The position numbers and the translations under genes are program-made. This document shows, piece by piece, positions 42,938 through 52,490 of a stretch of 64,000 nucleotides of DNA. The notes under the pieces were generated by a model. The model searched no databases. It worked only from the letters and a program-made list of their open reading frames with translations, and was not told where the DNA came from. Source of the DNA: an uncultured Lachnospiraceae bacterium (lineage in GTDB: Bacteria; Bacillota; Clostridia; Lachnospirales; Lachnospiraceae); contig CAJUFN010000001.1 in assembly GCA_910585545.1 (NCBI GenBank), positions 248,001 through 312,000 of the forward strand, given 5' to 3'. Position 1 is the first letter of the stretch. Each line of letters begins with the position of its first letter.

Positions 42938-44824
42938 TTAAGTTCGCATCATTTTGTTCGTTTCCTCAAAATCGGTTGTCTTTTCATCTAAATAATCCCG
43001 TGCAAGTTCTGCAAGCTTTGTATATACATGTTCTGTTTCTGAATGTACCAGCATGCGGTCCTCCTGCGTAGCTGCCACTGCGCTTCCATGATATGTTCCT
43101 CTTGCAGGACGTTTCATATCAGCCATCAAAACACTTATTGTCTCACTCAATTGATCATCTTGCGCCATTAGATATTTTGCTTTTGCCACATCGCGGATTC
43201 CCTGTTTAAACAACTCATAACGCGGTGTGCTGTAAAACGGCACATCTTTGCTCATATCGAGAGTATCTCTCTCTGCCGGATATATGAACCATCCGTCACC
43301 CGGCTCCCAATATCTGTAGGTAACATCTTCGTGCATATTATAAACATAGTTATCCCCTGCCCAACGCATAAAACCATCTGTACCTAATGTCATAGAATAC
43401 AAAATAGTCCAGTAGTTATCGCCCGGATCACTGATTGTATAATTCGTCGGATAGTCTTCGGTACAGGAATAGTACGTCGTAGTCAATCCTAATTCACGGC
43501 GATGTAAAGATAATTCATTCATCTGCGCCTTATCACTAATATTTCTCAAATTAACAGAAATGTCATCGATATGGTCTGTAAAATCATAATATTCCGGCGC
43601 CGCATAGTTCAATGCAGAAGAGATTTTAAAACTTTTGCCCGACTCATCCTGTACAGACTCGATGATATCTACTGCCGGTTCTAACTGGTCTAATCCACGC
43701 TCATCCATGGAGATATACGTAACTTCAAACCAGCCGTTTTCTTTGGAGTGTTCCATGAAATCACCAAGGAATGTCTCCCACACCGTATTCCATTCCTCAC
43801 TTCCCGGAGCAAGTGATTTTCTCACTGTCTGTGCCAAAGTTTCGTCATAATATGCGATCTGATTGTTCCAAGGAACAATACTGTAACATTTGATCTGACC
43901 GATTCCTTCTTGTGGGTTGATCACTCCACAATCAATCATGAATTCAATCCATGCATCATACCATGTATAATCGAATTCCCATGTTCCATCTGCCTTCTTT
44001 GTCCATTTCACCATGGACGGATCATTATAGAAGGATTGATGATTCCATGCCTCTTCCACAATATTTGCCACAACATCGTGACCTCCGATAGCTACATATT
44101 CTTCCATAGAAGAACGCATCAGATTAAAATGTTCCTCTGTAAAATAAAAATCACTTCTTAATTCATTAGAAATGCCTCCCACGGATACATTTTCACCTAG
44201 TCCCAAATAATAATTCGCCACAGAAAACGGATGCTGCCATACCTGAATCTGTGTTGCTTCCGGTGCCGGCTGCAAAAGATTCAACACTTCTATCGTATAC
44301 ACCAGATCAATCGGTGTCTCCAACCCTTCGGCATTCACGGTAAATCCCCCAGTGTATACACCCGGTTTCGCATCCTTTGGAATGTCAATATTTACCCATG
44401 CAAATTTTACACTCTCTGCATCAATATCTGCTGCTCCGCCTTTATGAATGATATCCGGATAAGACTTGACCACACCGGCCTGATTACGTCCGTCGTTCGC
44501 CTTAATCTCTTTTAACCATTTGATTCCTACGTTTTCTGAGGAAATCACATTTCCCTTTTCATCGGTAAAATCAGTAACTGTGATTTCTGCCTGGTGCACA
44601 TCTCTATTTCTGGATAAAACAACGATTTTAGAATTCAGAACATCGCCTTTCCATGCAGTTTTACAAACGCCTGTTTCCGGTTCTGCCTCTAATAACTCAT
44701 CATAATCTTCCTGTGTCTCGAGAAGTTTTTCATTGCCTATATAAGCTTTTAATGTCTGAATAGACGGGTCTACGGTTACTTTTACAGAAGCACTAACTTC
44801 ACTTCCTTTTACAACCACAGTCAC
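42938..44824 (-). CDS. GH123/DUF4091-type glycoside hydrolase, apparently lacking its N-terminal part
   Basis: 628 residues starting at a GTG only one base past the alaS TAA. The protein begins inside what looks like a beta-sandwich strand (VVKGSEVSASVKVTVDPSIQ) and has no signal peptide. Residues about 20-185 form a beta-rich domain; 190-560 a barrel with SMDERGLDQL (D374-E375, the Asp-Glu pair expected for substrate-assisted N-acetylhexosaminidase catalysis); and FMRWAGDNYVYN plus a DUF4091-like end. The family cleaves beta-GalNAc or related glycans, usually outside the cell. An AAAGGAC inside the alaS end could act as ribosome site. It may be a functional coupled gene or a 5'-deleted remnant. 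Confidence 0.7.
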   Translation of the reverse strand: MTVVVKGSEVSASVKVTVDPSIQTLKAYIGNEKLLETQEDYDELLEAEPETGVCKTAWKGDVLNSKIVVLSRNRDVHQAEITVTDFTDEKGNVISSENVGIKWLKEIKANDGRNQAGVVKSYPDIIHKGGAADIDAESVKFAWVNIDIPKDAKPGVYTGGFTVNAEGLETPIDLVYTIEVLNLLQPAPEATQIQVWQHPFSVANYYLGLGENVSVGGISNELRSDFYFTEEHFNLMRSSMEEYVAIGGHDVVANIVEEAWNHQSFYNDPSMVKWTKKADGTWEFDYTWYDAWIEFMIDCGVINPQEGIGQIKCYSIVPWNNQIAYYDETLAQTVRKSLAPGSEEWNTVWETFLGDFMEHSKENGWFEVTYISMDERGLDQLEPAVDIIESVQDESGKSFKISSALNYAAPEYYDFTDHIDDISVNLRNISDKAQMNELSLHRRELGLTTTYYSCTEDYPTNYTISDPGDNYWTILYSMTLGTDGFMRWAGDNYVYNMHEDVTYRYWEPGDGWFIYPAERDTLDMSKDVPFYSTPRYELFKQGIRDVAKAKYLMAQDDQLSETISVLMADMKRPARGTYHGSAVAATQEDRMLVHSETEHVYTKLAELARDYLDEKTTDFEETNKMMRT

Positions 44825-44825
44825 T

Positions 44826-47462
44826 TTATACTTGTCCTTTCAGGAGTTCTTCTGCCTTTGCAAGAGCCTCTTCGATTCCTGCCGGATTTTTACCTCCGGC
44901 TTGCGCCATATTCGGACGTCCGCCGCCGCCGCCGCCAACGCATCCTGCGATACCTTTGATAAGATTTCCTGCATGAGCGCCCTTTTTCACAGCATCTTCT
45001 GTCGCTGCTGCCATCAGGTTTACTTTTCCGTCGTTTACAGATGCGATCACAACAATTCCCTCGCCAATCTTTTCTTTTAACTGGTCACCGAGGTCACGAA
45101 GTCCGTTCATATCCACGCCTTCCACCTTGATTGCAAGAAGTTTCATGCCGTTTACTTCTTTCACCTGATTCATAACATCGCCCATTGCGTCTTTCGCAAG
45201 TTTACTCTTAAGACTTTCCACTTCGCTGTGAAGCGCTTTGTTGTCTGCCTGCAAATGTGTGATCTTATCTGTCAGATTATCTGGTGTTGCTTTTAAAAGT
45301 TTTGCGGCCTCGTGAAGTTTCTTCTCGAGCTCGTCATAATATTTCATAAGTCCCTTGGAAGTAAGCGCTTCGATACGTCTTACCCCGGCCGCTACGCCTG
45401 TCTCGGATAAAATCTTAAATGCCGCGATCTCACTTGTATTTTTCACATGCGTACCGCCGCAAAGCTCAACGGAATAATCCCCCATATTTACCACGCGTAC
45501 CACATCACCGTATTTTTCACCGAACAGCGCCTGCGCTCCGGTCTTTCTTGCCTCTTCGATCGGCATCTCTTTGATCACGACTGGGAATGCTTCGGCAATC
45601 GCTTTATTTACAAGGTTCTCAGTCTGTTCGATCTCATCAGCACTCATGGCGGAGAAATGTGTAAAATCAAAGCGAAGTCTGTCTGCATTATTCAGAGATC
45701 CTGCCTGCTCTACATGCGTGCCCAGTACAGTACGCAGCGCTTTCTGCAGAAGATGAGTCGCACTGTGGTTGCGCGCGCCAAGAGAACGTCTCTCGCTATC
45801 TACTTCTAATATCACGGTGTCTCCTGTCTTAATCATGCCGGAGCGCATCTTTCCAACATGCCCGATTTTACCGCCACGAAGTTTGATAGTATCTTCCACT
45901 TCAAATACGCCCTCTGCTGTCTTGATCAAACCTTTATCTGCTTCCTGACCGCCGCTTGTGGCATAGAACGGAGTCTCTTCCACGAATATCGTGCCTGCCT
46001 GTCCGTCAGACAAGGCTTCTGCGATTTCCGTCTCGGTCGTAACCACCGTAACCTTGGATTCATGTACCAGTTTGTCATATCCGACAAATACAGAAGTTAC
46101 TTCTGCCGCGATCTCATCATATACGGTAGCGTCTGCTCCCATATAGTTTGTCACTTCACGTGCCGTTCTTGCTTTCACTCGCTGTTCTTCCATAGCAGCT
46201 TTGAAGCCATCTTCATCTACTGCGAGCCCTTTTTCTTCAAGAATTTCTTTTGTCAGATCAAGCGGGAAGCCATACGTATCATACAATTTGAATGCATCTG
46301 CGCCGGAGAGAGTCTTTTCTCCTTTCTCCTGCATTTCTTTTTCCATCTCTTTTAAGATACCAAGTCCCTGATCAATCGTCTTATTAAACTGTTCTTCCTC
46401 TTTTGCGATCACTTTTAAGATAAACTCTTTTTTCTCTTCCAACTCCGGATATCCATCTTTGGAACCTGTAATAACCGTCTCGGAAAGCTGAGGCAGGAAT
46501 TCTCCCTGAATACCAAGCAATCTTCCATGACGACACGCACGTCTTAAAAGTCTTCGCAGTACATATCCGCGCCCTTCATTGGATGGCATGATTCCGTCTG
46601 AAATCATAAATGTTACGGAACGTACATGATCGGTAATTACACGGATAGATACGTCTGAATCATAGTTTTTACCATACTCTGCTGCGGCAAGGCTGCATAC
46701 ATGGTCGCGAAGTGCTTTGATCGTATCCACATCAAAGATAGAATCTACGTCCTGCACAACAGAAGCCAGACGCTCTAATCCCATACCGGTATCGATATTT
46801 TTCTGCTCCAGTTCGGTATAATGACCTTCTCCATCATTGTCAAACTGAGTAAATACGTTATTCCAGATTTCCATATAACGGTCACAATCACAGCCTACCG
46901 TACAATCCTCACTTCCACAGCCGTATTTCTCACCGCGGTCATAATAGATTTCCGAACAAGGTCCGCAAGGTCCTGCACCGTGCTCCCAGAAATTGTCCGC
47001 CTTTCCAAAACGGAAAATACGCTCTGCCGGGATTCCCATCACTTTATTCCAGATCTCAAATGCCTCGTCATCTTCCTCATAAATAGATGGATACAAACGG
47101 TCTGCGTCTAATCCAACTACCTCTGTCAAAAATTCCCATGACCATTTGATTGCGTCTAATTTAAAATAATCTCCAAATGAGAAGTTCCCAAGCATCTCGA
47201 AAAATGTGCCGTGACGTGCAGTCTTTCCTACATTGTCGATATCTCCTGTACGGATACATTTCTGACAGGTTGTCACGCGCTTCCTTGGCGGAATCTCCTG
47301 TCCTGTAAAATATGGTTTTAAAGGTGCCATTCCTGAGTTGATCAGAAGAAGGCTTTTGTCATTATGCGGTACAAGCGAAAAGCTTTTCATCGCAAGATGC
47401 TCTTTGCTTTCAAAAAATTCCAAAAACATTTTTCTAAGCTCATTTACTCCGTATGCTTTCAT
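44826..47462 (-). CDS. alaS: Alanyl-tRNA synthetase
   Basis: 878 residues, full family length. The class II catalytic core (NELRKMFLEFFESKEHLAMK, LLINSGMAPLKPYFTG, HGTFFEMLGNFSFGDYFK), the editing domain with HSATHLLQKALR and the CGGTHV zinc motif, and the glycine-rich C-Ala end (GGGGGGRPNMAQAGG) are all present. It charges tRNA-Ala and clears mischarged tRNA. A 53-codon gene lies just upstream; no T-box was recognised in the 90-base gap, only a hairpin. Confidence 0.97.
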   Translation of the reverse strand: MKAYGVNELRKMFLEFFESKEHLAMKSFSLVPHNDKSLLLINSGMAPLKPYFTGQEIPPRKRVTTCQKCIRTGDIDNVGKTARHGTFFEMLGNFSFGDYFKLDAIKWSWEFLTEVVGLDADRLYPSIYEEDDEAFEIWNKVMGIPAERIFRFGKADNFWEHGAGPCGPCSEIYYDRGEKYGCGSEDCTVGCDCDRYMEIWNNVFTQFDNDGEGHYTELEQKNIDTGMGLERLASVVQDVDSIFDVDTIKALRDHVCSLAAAEYGKNYDSDVSIRVITDHVRSVTFMISDGIMPSNEGRGYVLRRLLRRACRHGRLLGIQGEFLPQLSETVITGSKDGYPELEEKKEFILKVIAKEEEQFNKTIDQGLGILKEMEKEMQEKGEKTLSGADAFKLYDTYGFPLDLTKEILEEKGLAVDEDGFKAAMEEQRVKARTAREVTNYMGADATVYDEIAAEVTSVFVGYDKLVHESKVTVVTTETEIAEALSDGQAGTIFVEETPFYATSGGQEADKGLIKTAEGVFEVEDTIKLRGGKIGHVGKMRSGMIKTGDTVILEVDSERRSLGARNHSATHLLQKALRTVLGTHVEQAGSLNNADRLRFDFTHFSAMSADEIEQTENLVNKAIAEAFPVVIKEMPIEEARKTGAQALFGEKYGDVVRVVNMGDYSVELCGGTHVKNTSEIAAFKILSETGVAAGVRRIEALTSKGLMKYYDELEKKLHEAAKLLKATPDNLTDKITHLQADNKALHSEVESLKSKLAKDAMGDVMNQVKEVNGMKLLAIKVEGVDMNGLRDLGDQLKEKIGEGIVVIASVNDGKVNLMAAATEDAVKKGAHAGNLIKGIAGCVGGGGGGRPNMAQAGGKNPAGIEEALAKAEELLKGQV

Positions 47463-47489
47463 CTTTTTCCTCCTAAAATTGTCCTATTA

Positions 47490-47530
47490 CTCACAACAGA
47501 AGAACAGGCAAGAAAGCCTGTTCTTCTGAA
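47490..47530 (-). terminator. Hairpin between the small gene and alaS
   Basis: CAGAAGAACAGGC and GCCTGTTCTTCTG form a perfect 13-bp stem with a six-base loop. It is followed on the minus strand only by TTGTG, so termination may be weak; it could act as an attenuator or mRNA boundary before alaS. Confidence 0.55.
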
Positions 47531-47552
47531 ATTAAGTTTTCTAAATCTTGTA

Positions 47553-47714
47553 TTACTGCTGTTTTTTACTTTTTCTCTTTTTTAGACGCGCTAAAAAGTT
47601 TTCCAATCTTTTAGACGCGCGAAGATGTTTTCCAAACTGGATGCCGCCAAATGATACCGCTGCTATAAAAAACATCTTGATCACTGTCTGGATCAATTCT
47701 GCTAAAAACCCCAT
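47553..47714 (-). CDS. Small conserved-looking hypothetical protein upstream of alaS
   Basis: 53 residues with a GGAGG ribosome site 7 bases before the ATG and a consensus promoter upstream. Residues 4-28 are hydrophobic (a probable membrane helix, FFIAAVSFGGIQFG), and the rest is strongly basic, ending KKRKSKKQQ. The gene contains an imperfect 28-bp direct repeat around GACGCGC. Single-pass basic peptides of this kind next to alaS look like small membrane proteins; function unknown. Confidence 0.65.
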   Translation of the reverse strand: MGFLAELIQTVIKMFFIAAVSFGGIQFGKHLRASKRLENFLARLKKRKSKKQQ

Positions 47715-47753
47715 ACCATTACCTCCATGTTATGCTGTTATCCAACTCATTTC

Positions 47754-47782
47754 ATCATACCATAGAAGCTTTTCCGTGTAAA
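47754..47782 (-). promoter_or_regulatory. Promoter of the small gene and probably alaS
   Basis: Minus strand TTTACA (47777-47782), 17-base spacer, TATGAT (47754-47759). Confidence 0.65.
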
Positions 47783-47815
47783 GCAGACGATATCCGCTTT
47801 CTTTCAACTTTTTGT

Positions 47816-49324
47816 CTATTTTAATTCGATTTCTTCCAACTCTTTTGCCGGAATATTCTTTGATGAATTTGCCACAAAAGTATTCAGCGCTTTCTTGGCT
47901 TTGGCAACTTCGATATTCGTTCCTGCGCCTGCAATACAACCGCCCGGGCAAGCCATGCCTTCAATCAGACAGCCATTCATTTTTCCTGCTTTTGCAAGCA
48001 TCAATGTCTTCTTGCATTCTGCAAGACCTTCCGCATGTCGGATATTTACCGGAACACCTGGATAATATTCTTTCACGCACTCTTCGATTGCCGCTGCCAC
48101 GCCGCCTGCTGCCGCGTATCCTCTGCCTGCGCCTGTTGCGTTATGGAAAGAAGATTCTGCTTCGTATTCTGTAAGATCAATATCCTTTGCATCAAACATT
48201 GCCTGAAGTTCTTCATAAGTAATAACAAAGTCTACGTCACTTCGTACTGTTCTTCTGGCTGCTTCCAGTTTCTTAGCTGCACATGGTCCGATAAATACCA
48301 CTCTCGCCTCCGGGTGTTCTTTCTTAATCGTTCTCGCCGTGGCAACCATAGGTGTCAATTCCTGTGATACCTGATCAATGAGAGTCGGAAATTGCGTCTT
48401 GGCAAGCATCGCCCATGCCGGACAACAAGAAGTAAGGAGGAACGGTAATTCACCGGTCACTACTTTATTCACGTAATGATGGGTCTCCGCAATCGCTCCG
48501 ATATCCGCACCAAGCGCCACTTCATATACCTCTGCAAAACCAAGCTCTTTAAGGGCTGCTTTTAGGTTTCTCGGTGTGATGTTATCTCCAAACTGACCTA
48601 CGAATGCCGGTGCGATCTCCGCGATAATCTCGCCGCCCTCTTTCAATGCACGAATCAGCTGGAAAATCTGTGATTTATCAGAAATCGCTCCAAACGGACA
48701 GCTTACCATACACTGACCACAGGATACACATTTGTCATTGTCGATTTTCGCACGTCCAAATTTGTCGGATGTAATTGCATTCACGCCGCATGCCTTCTGA
48801 CACGGTCTTTCTTTTTTTGCAATCGCATCATACGGACAATGTGCTTTACATTTTCCGCATTTGATACATTTTGTCTGATCGATATAGGAATGTCCGTTTA
48901 CCATGGAAATTGCTCCAACCGGGCAAACTTCCTTACAAGGATGCGCTGCACATCCCTTACACTGGTTGCTTACTTCATATCCTTTCTCTTCACATGCCGC
49001 ACACGCAGAAGGTACGACCTGCATAAGCGGCGGTTCATAATACTTTTCTGAAATATTACTTTCCTCGATTCCCGCTGTCATATGTACTGGTTTATCTTCC
49101 GGACGAAGGGACATACCCATCGCCAATCGTACACGTTCGCTTACCATAGAACGGATACGATATACGCCTTCTCTGTAATTCTCTGTATCTTCATTTACAA
49201 TCCGATACGGAATCGCCTCTATATCATGAATCAATGTCTCTGATGTGGAATTAAATGCAACTCTTGCAACTTCTTCAAATACTTTCCGGCGAATTTTTCT
49301 TACCGGTGTGTCTAAACCTCTCAT
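47816..49324 (-). CDS. Monomeric [FeFe] hydrogenase, group B-like
   Basis: 502 residues. Residues about 105-215 carry several [4Fe-4S] ferredoxin motifs (CKGCAAHPCKEVCP, CIKCGKCKAHCP, CVSCGQCMVSCP) plus an extra Cys set in ERPCQKACGVNAI. The H-cluster domain has L1 TSCCPAW (298-304), L2 GPCAAKK (346-352) and L3 EGMACPGGC (455-463). It reduces protons or oxidises H2 with ferredoxin. The absence of an N-terminal [2Fe-2S] domain and the L2/L3 sequences favour group B. No maturase HydE/F/G genes are in the window. Confidence 0.9.
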   Translation of the reverse strand: MRGLDTPVRKIRRKVFEEVARVAFNSTSETLIHDIEAIPYRIVNEDTENYREGVYRIRSMVSERVRLAMGMSLRPEDKPVHMTAGIEESNISEKYYEPPLMQVVPSACAACEEKGYEVSNQCKGCAAHPCKEVCPVGAISMVNGHSYIDQTKCIKCGKCKAHCPYDAIAKKERPCQKACGVNAITSDKFGRAKIDNDKCVSCGQCMVSCPFGAISDKSQIFQLIRALKEGGEIIAEIAPAFVGQFGDNITPRNLKAALKELGFAEVYEVALGADIGAIAETHHYVNKVVTGELPFLLTSCCPAWAMLAKTQFPTLIDQVSQELTPMVATARTIKKEHPEARVVFIGPCAAKKLEAARRTVRSDVDFVITYEELQAMFDAKDIDLTEYEAESSFHNATGAGRGYAAAGGVAAAIEECVKEYYPGVPVNIRHAEGLAECKKTLMLAKAGKMNGCLIEGMACPGGCIAGAGTNIEVAKAKKALNTFVANSSKNIPAKELEEIELK

Positions 49325-49388
49325 GTATCTGCCTCCTCATTCCCCGTTGTCTTCAGGGAGTGTTTTCGTTAAAATACTATCTCTTTTC

Positions 49389-49417
49389 ACTATATCGAAT
49401 TGCGAAAGTACTGTCAA
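49389..49417 (-). promoter_or_regulatory. Strong promoter of the [FeFe] hydrogenase gene
   Basis: Minus strand TTGACA (49412-49417), 17-base spacer, TATAGT (49389-49394), followed by a leader of about 55 bases and a GAGGAGG ribosome site. Confidence 0.8.
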
Positions 49418-49446
49418 TTCTTAAAATGTACAATTTTTCGGTTTTC

Positions 49447-51834
49447 TTACATTTTTTTCAATATTCTCTGTGCATAATATACAGACTGCATCGCGTCTTT
49501 CCCATAAAAATCCGCTCCAATCATATCCGCATAGTCCTGATTTAAGACCGCACCTCCTACCATAACTTTACATTCCGGCGCTTCTTTGCGAAGAAGACGT
49601 ATCGTCTCTTCCATGCTTGTCACCGTCGTTGTCATAAGCGCGCTTAAACCTACCAGACGGATATGATGTTCTTTAACTGCCGCCACAACAACTTCCGGCT
49701 CTACATCTTTCCCCAGATCGATCACATCAAAACTGTAATTCTCCAGCAATACTTTTACAATATTTTTCCCGATATCATGAATATCACCTTTTACCGTTGC
49801 AAGCACGATTTTTTCTTTTCTTTCTTCACTTAACCCTGTCTTTTCCATCGCTTCTTTTAAGACTGCAAACGCTTCTTTTGCCGCCTCTGCACTCATCAAA
49901 AGCTGCGGAAGAAATACGCTGCCCTCTTCAAATCCTTTTCCGACTGTATCCAGTGCAGGCACAAGATATCCATTGATAATCTCAAGCGGTGGCATCTTCT
50001 GTACCATTTCTTTACTGATGCCGTGCGCCTCTTCTTTTAATCCTTTTTCAATCGCGTATCTTAAATCCATCTTTACCGGTGCTGTTACCGCCGTCTCACT
50101 TTTCGTATTCCCGCAATGTGCAATATACATTTCACAGTTGTTATCATAATTCATAAGCGCCAGATACGAATAATAAGAGCGCATCATTGCCTCGGAAGAC
50201 GGATTGATAATGCCCGCACTTAAGCCCTGCTGCATCGCCATGGTATAGAAATTAGCATTAATTACCGGACGGTCCGGCAGTCCAAATGAAATGTTGGATA
50301 CGCCAAGCACCGTACCAACTTTATACGTTTCCCGAACAAGTTTTAATGCTTCCAACGTTGTCTTTGCTCCTGCTGCGTCAGAACTTATGGTCATTGCCAG
50401 CACATCTACGATAATATCTTTTTTATCAATGCCGTACTTTTTGGCCTCTTCTATGATCTTGCCGGCAATTTCGAGTCTTCCTTTCGCAGTTTGCGGAATA
50501 CCGGATTCATCCAGCGTCAGCGCTACTACAACTCCGCCGTATTTCTGTACAAGCGGAAACACAGCGTCCATGGATTCCTGCTTGCCATTTACGGAATTTA
50601 TCATAGGTTTTCCGTTATAAATGCGCATAGCTGCTTCCATAGCCCTTACATCCACAGTATCAATCTGAAGCGGAAGGCTTGTAACGCTTTGCAGTTTCGT
50701 TACGACCTCTTCCATCATCTGTATCTCATCAATATCCGGCAATCCCACATTCACATCCAGAATATGTGCTCCTTTTTCCTGCTGCGTAATCCCTTCTTTT
50801 AAAATATAATCAATATCATGCTCCTGTAACGCCTGCTTAAATCGTTTCTTTCCGGTCGGATTGATACGTTCTCCGATAATAACCGGAATCTCTCCGAGTG
50901 TTACCGCACCTCCGTAGGAAGATACCAGCGTATGCTCTTTATATACCGGCGGCTTTATCTTTATGTTCTTGCACGCTTTGACCATTGCCTCAATATGTGC
51001 CGGTGTTGTTCCGCAGCATCCTCCGATGACGCAGGCTCCTTTTTCTGCCATTTTCGCCATCCATCCGGCAAAAATATCCGGCTCTACATCATAACAGGTT
51101 TCTTCCCCTCTTTGTACCGGAAGTCCTGCATTGGGTTTCATGATCACCGGAAGCGATGTGAGAGATAATAACTCTTCCATCACCGGCATCATCTGCTTTG
51201 GTCCCATGCCACAGTTAAGACCGATTGCATCTACGCGAAGTCCTTCTAGCAATGCAACAACTGAGGCTACATCGCCCCCAGTCAATAGTTTCCCCTTTTC
51301 ATCAAAAATCATCGTCACGGTTACCGGAAGATTCGTATTCTCCTTGACCGCAAGTACGGCAGCCTTTACTTCATAGGTATCACTCATTGTTTCGATATGA
51401 ACAAAATCCACACCCGCTTTTTCTCCGCAGACTGCCATTTCTTTAAACGCCTCATAAGCATCCGAAAAGGAAAGATCTCCCATTGGCTCTAAAAGCTTTC
51501 CGGTCGGTCCCATGTCAAGCGCCACATATGCCTCTCTTCCATCCGTCACACCAAGACGTCTGGCTTCGTTCGCATTTTCTGCCGCCGCTTTTATAATTTC
51601 TTCTACGGAATAGGATTCATCGTGAAATTTAAGTGCATTTGCACCAAACGTATTCGTCAGCACAACGTCGCTTCCCGCCTCATAATATTTTCTGTGGATT
51701 TCGATCACAGTTTCTCTTCTTTTAATATTCCAACTCTCCGGCAATTCTCCCGGCAGCAGGCCCTTCTCCTGCAAAAGTGTTCCCATGCCTCCGTCAAAAA
51801 AAAGCAATTCTCTTCCCAATCGTTCTTTTATCAC
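49447..51834 (-). CDS. metH: Cobalamin-dependent methionine synthase without activation domain
   Basis: 795 residues. Residues 1-290 are the homocysteine domain with zinc ligands C208, C273 and C274 (GGCCGTTP). Residues about 310-570 are the methyltetrahydrofolate-binding barrel (GERINPTGKKRFK, DVNVGLPDID). Residues about 585-670 are the cobalamin cap and 675-795 the B12 domain with DIHDIG at 684-689, where H686 ligates cobalt. Full MetH is near 1200 residues because of an activation domain; that part is the separate gene at 51836. It makes methionine from homocysteine. Confidence 0.95.
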   Translation of the reverse strand: MIKERLGRELLFFDGGMGTLLQEKGLLPGELPESWNIKRRETVIEIHRKYYEAGSDVVLTNTFGANALKFHDESYSVEEIIKAAAENANEARRLGVTDGREAYVALDMGPTGKLLEPMGDLSFSDAYEAFKEMAVCGEKAGVDFVHIETMSDTYEVKAAVLAVKENTNLPVTVTMIFDEKGKLLTGGDVASVVALLEGLRVDAIGLNCGMGPKQMMPVMEELLSLTSLPVIMKPNAGLPVQRGEETCYDVEPDIFAGWMAKMAEKGACVIGGCCGTTPAHIEAMVKACKNIKIKPPVYKEHTLVSSYGGAVTLGEIPVIIGERINPTGKKRFKQALQEHDIDYILKEGITQQEKGAHILDVNVGLPDIDEIQMMEEVVTKLQSVTSLPLQIDTVDVRAMEAAMRIYNGKPMINSVNGKQESMDAVFPLVQKYGGVVVALTLDESGIPQTAKGRLEIAGKIIEEAKKYGIDKKDIIVDVLAMTISSDAAGAKTTLEALKLVRETYKVGTVLGVSNISFGLPDRPVINANFYTMAMQQGLSAGIINPSSEAMMRSYYSYLALMNYDNNCEMYIAHCGNTKSETAVTAPVKMDLRYAIEKGLKEEAHGISKEMVQKMPPLEIINGYLVPALDTVGKGFEEGSVFLPQLLMSAEAAKEAFAVLKEAMEKTGLSEERKEKIVLATVKGDIHDIGKNIVKVLLENYSFDVIDLGKDVEPEVVVAAVKEHHIRLVGLSALMTTTVTSMEETIRLLRKEAPECKVMVGGAVLNQDYADMIGADFYGKDAMQSVYYAQRILKKM

Positions 51835-51835
51835 C

Positions 51836-52480
51836 TTAATTCCTCCTATACTGGCAATCTATCTTCGTACATACTTCACAACCATGTCTGTGACATGATA
51901 TTTTTTCTTTACTTAGTCCAATTACTGCTGTTACAGATTTCGTCGGCACCATCATACATGCATCGGTGAGCGTAAGTCCAATCCTTTTAGGGAGTTCCAA
52001 CATATTGATCAATGCTTTCTGATGGCGAATGTCAAAATCACCATATCCCGGACTAAACCGTGGCCTAATAAAATACCCATCTTTTGCTGCTGCATCAGCA
52101 ATCTCATCCTGGCATTCATCACAGTATTCTTCCAGCATGGCAGCTGCACACGCCTGCAGTATAACCGTTTTCCCCATATCAGTAAGACTGTAATACTGCA
52201 TCAGCCTGTCTGCTCCCGCCCCTAACGTAGCGCCAAACAGCACGGCTTTTTCACATCCTTTCAGATTCTTAGAAAGATTCCTGCTTTCGATGTGCATAAT
52301 CCCTATCGTTACTTTTTCATCCGCTTCCCGCTCTATATCAAAAATACGGTAGAAGGACTTTGCACTTGTCTTTTCTTCAAGTTCCAATAAGGAACTTTCT
52401 ATCATTTCAAGTGTCTGTGCTTCTACCGCATGATTTCCATATCCAAGATAGCGGATGACTTCTTTCATCCGTCTTTCCAT
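51836..52480 (-). CDS. Stand-alone methionine synthase activation domain protein
   Basis: 214 residues. EVIRYLGYGNHAVEAQTLEM near the start, AVLFGATLGAGADRLMQYYS, MLEEYCDECQDEI, RPRFSPGYGDFDIRHQKALI and SKEKISCHRHGCEVC match the AdoMet-binding reactivation domain of MetH. It would re-methylate oxidised cob(II)alamin on the enzyme at 49447, using AdoMet and reduced flavodoxin or ferredoxin. The C-terminal Cys cluster (CHRHGCEVCTKIDCQY) could hold a metal or iron-sulfur cluster. It is directly followed by metH. Confidence 0.9.
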   Translation of the reverse strand: MERRMKEVIRYLGYGNHAVEAQTLEMIESSLLELEEKTSAKSFYRIFDIEREADEKVTIGIMHIESRNLSKNLKGCEKAVLFGATLGAGADRLMQYYSLTDMGKTVILQACAAAMLEEYCDECQDEIADAAAKDGYFIRPRFSPGYGDFDIRHQKALINMLELPKRIGLTLTDACMMVPTKSVTAVIGLSKEKISCHRHGCEVCTKIDCQYRRN

Positions 52481-52490
52481 GTATGTACTC

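Noticed and set aside
47463..47552. T-box leader for alaS
   Set aside because: The gap is only 90 bases and lacks the conserved T-box sequence; it holds only a simple hairpin.
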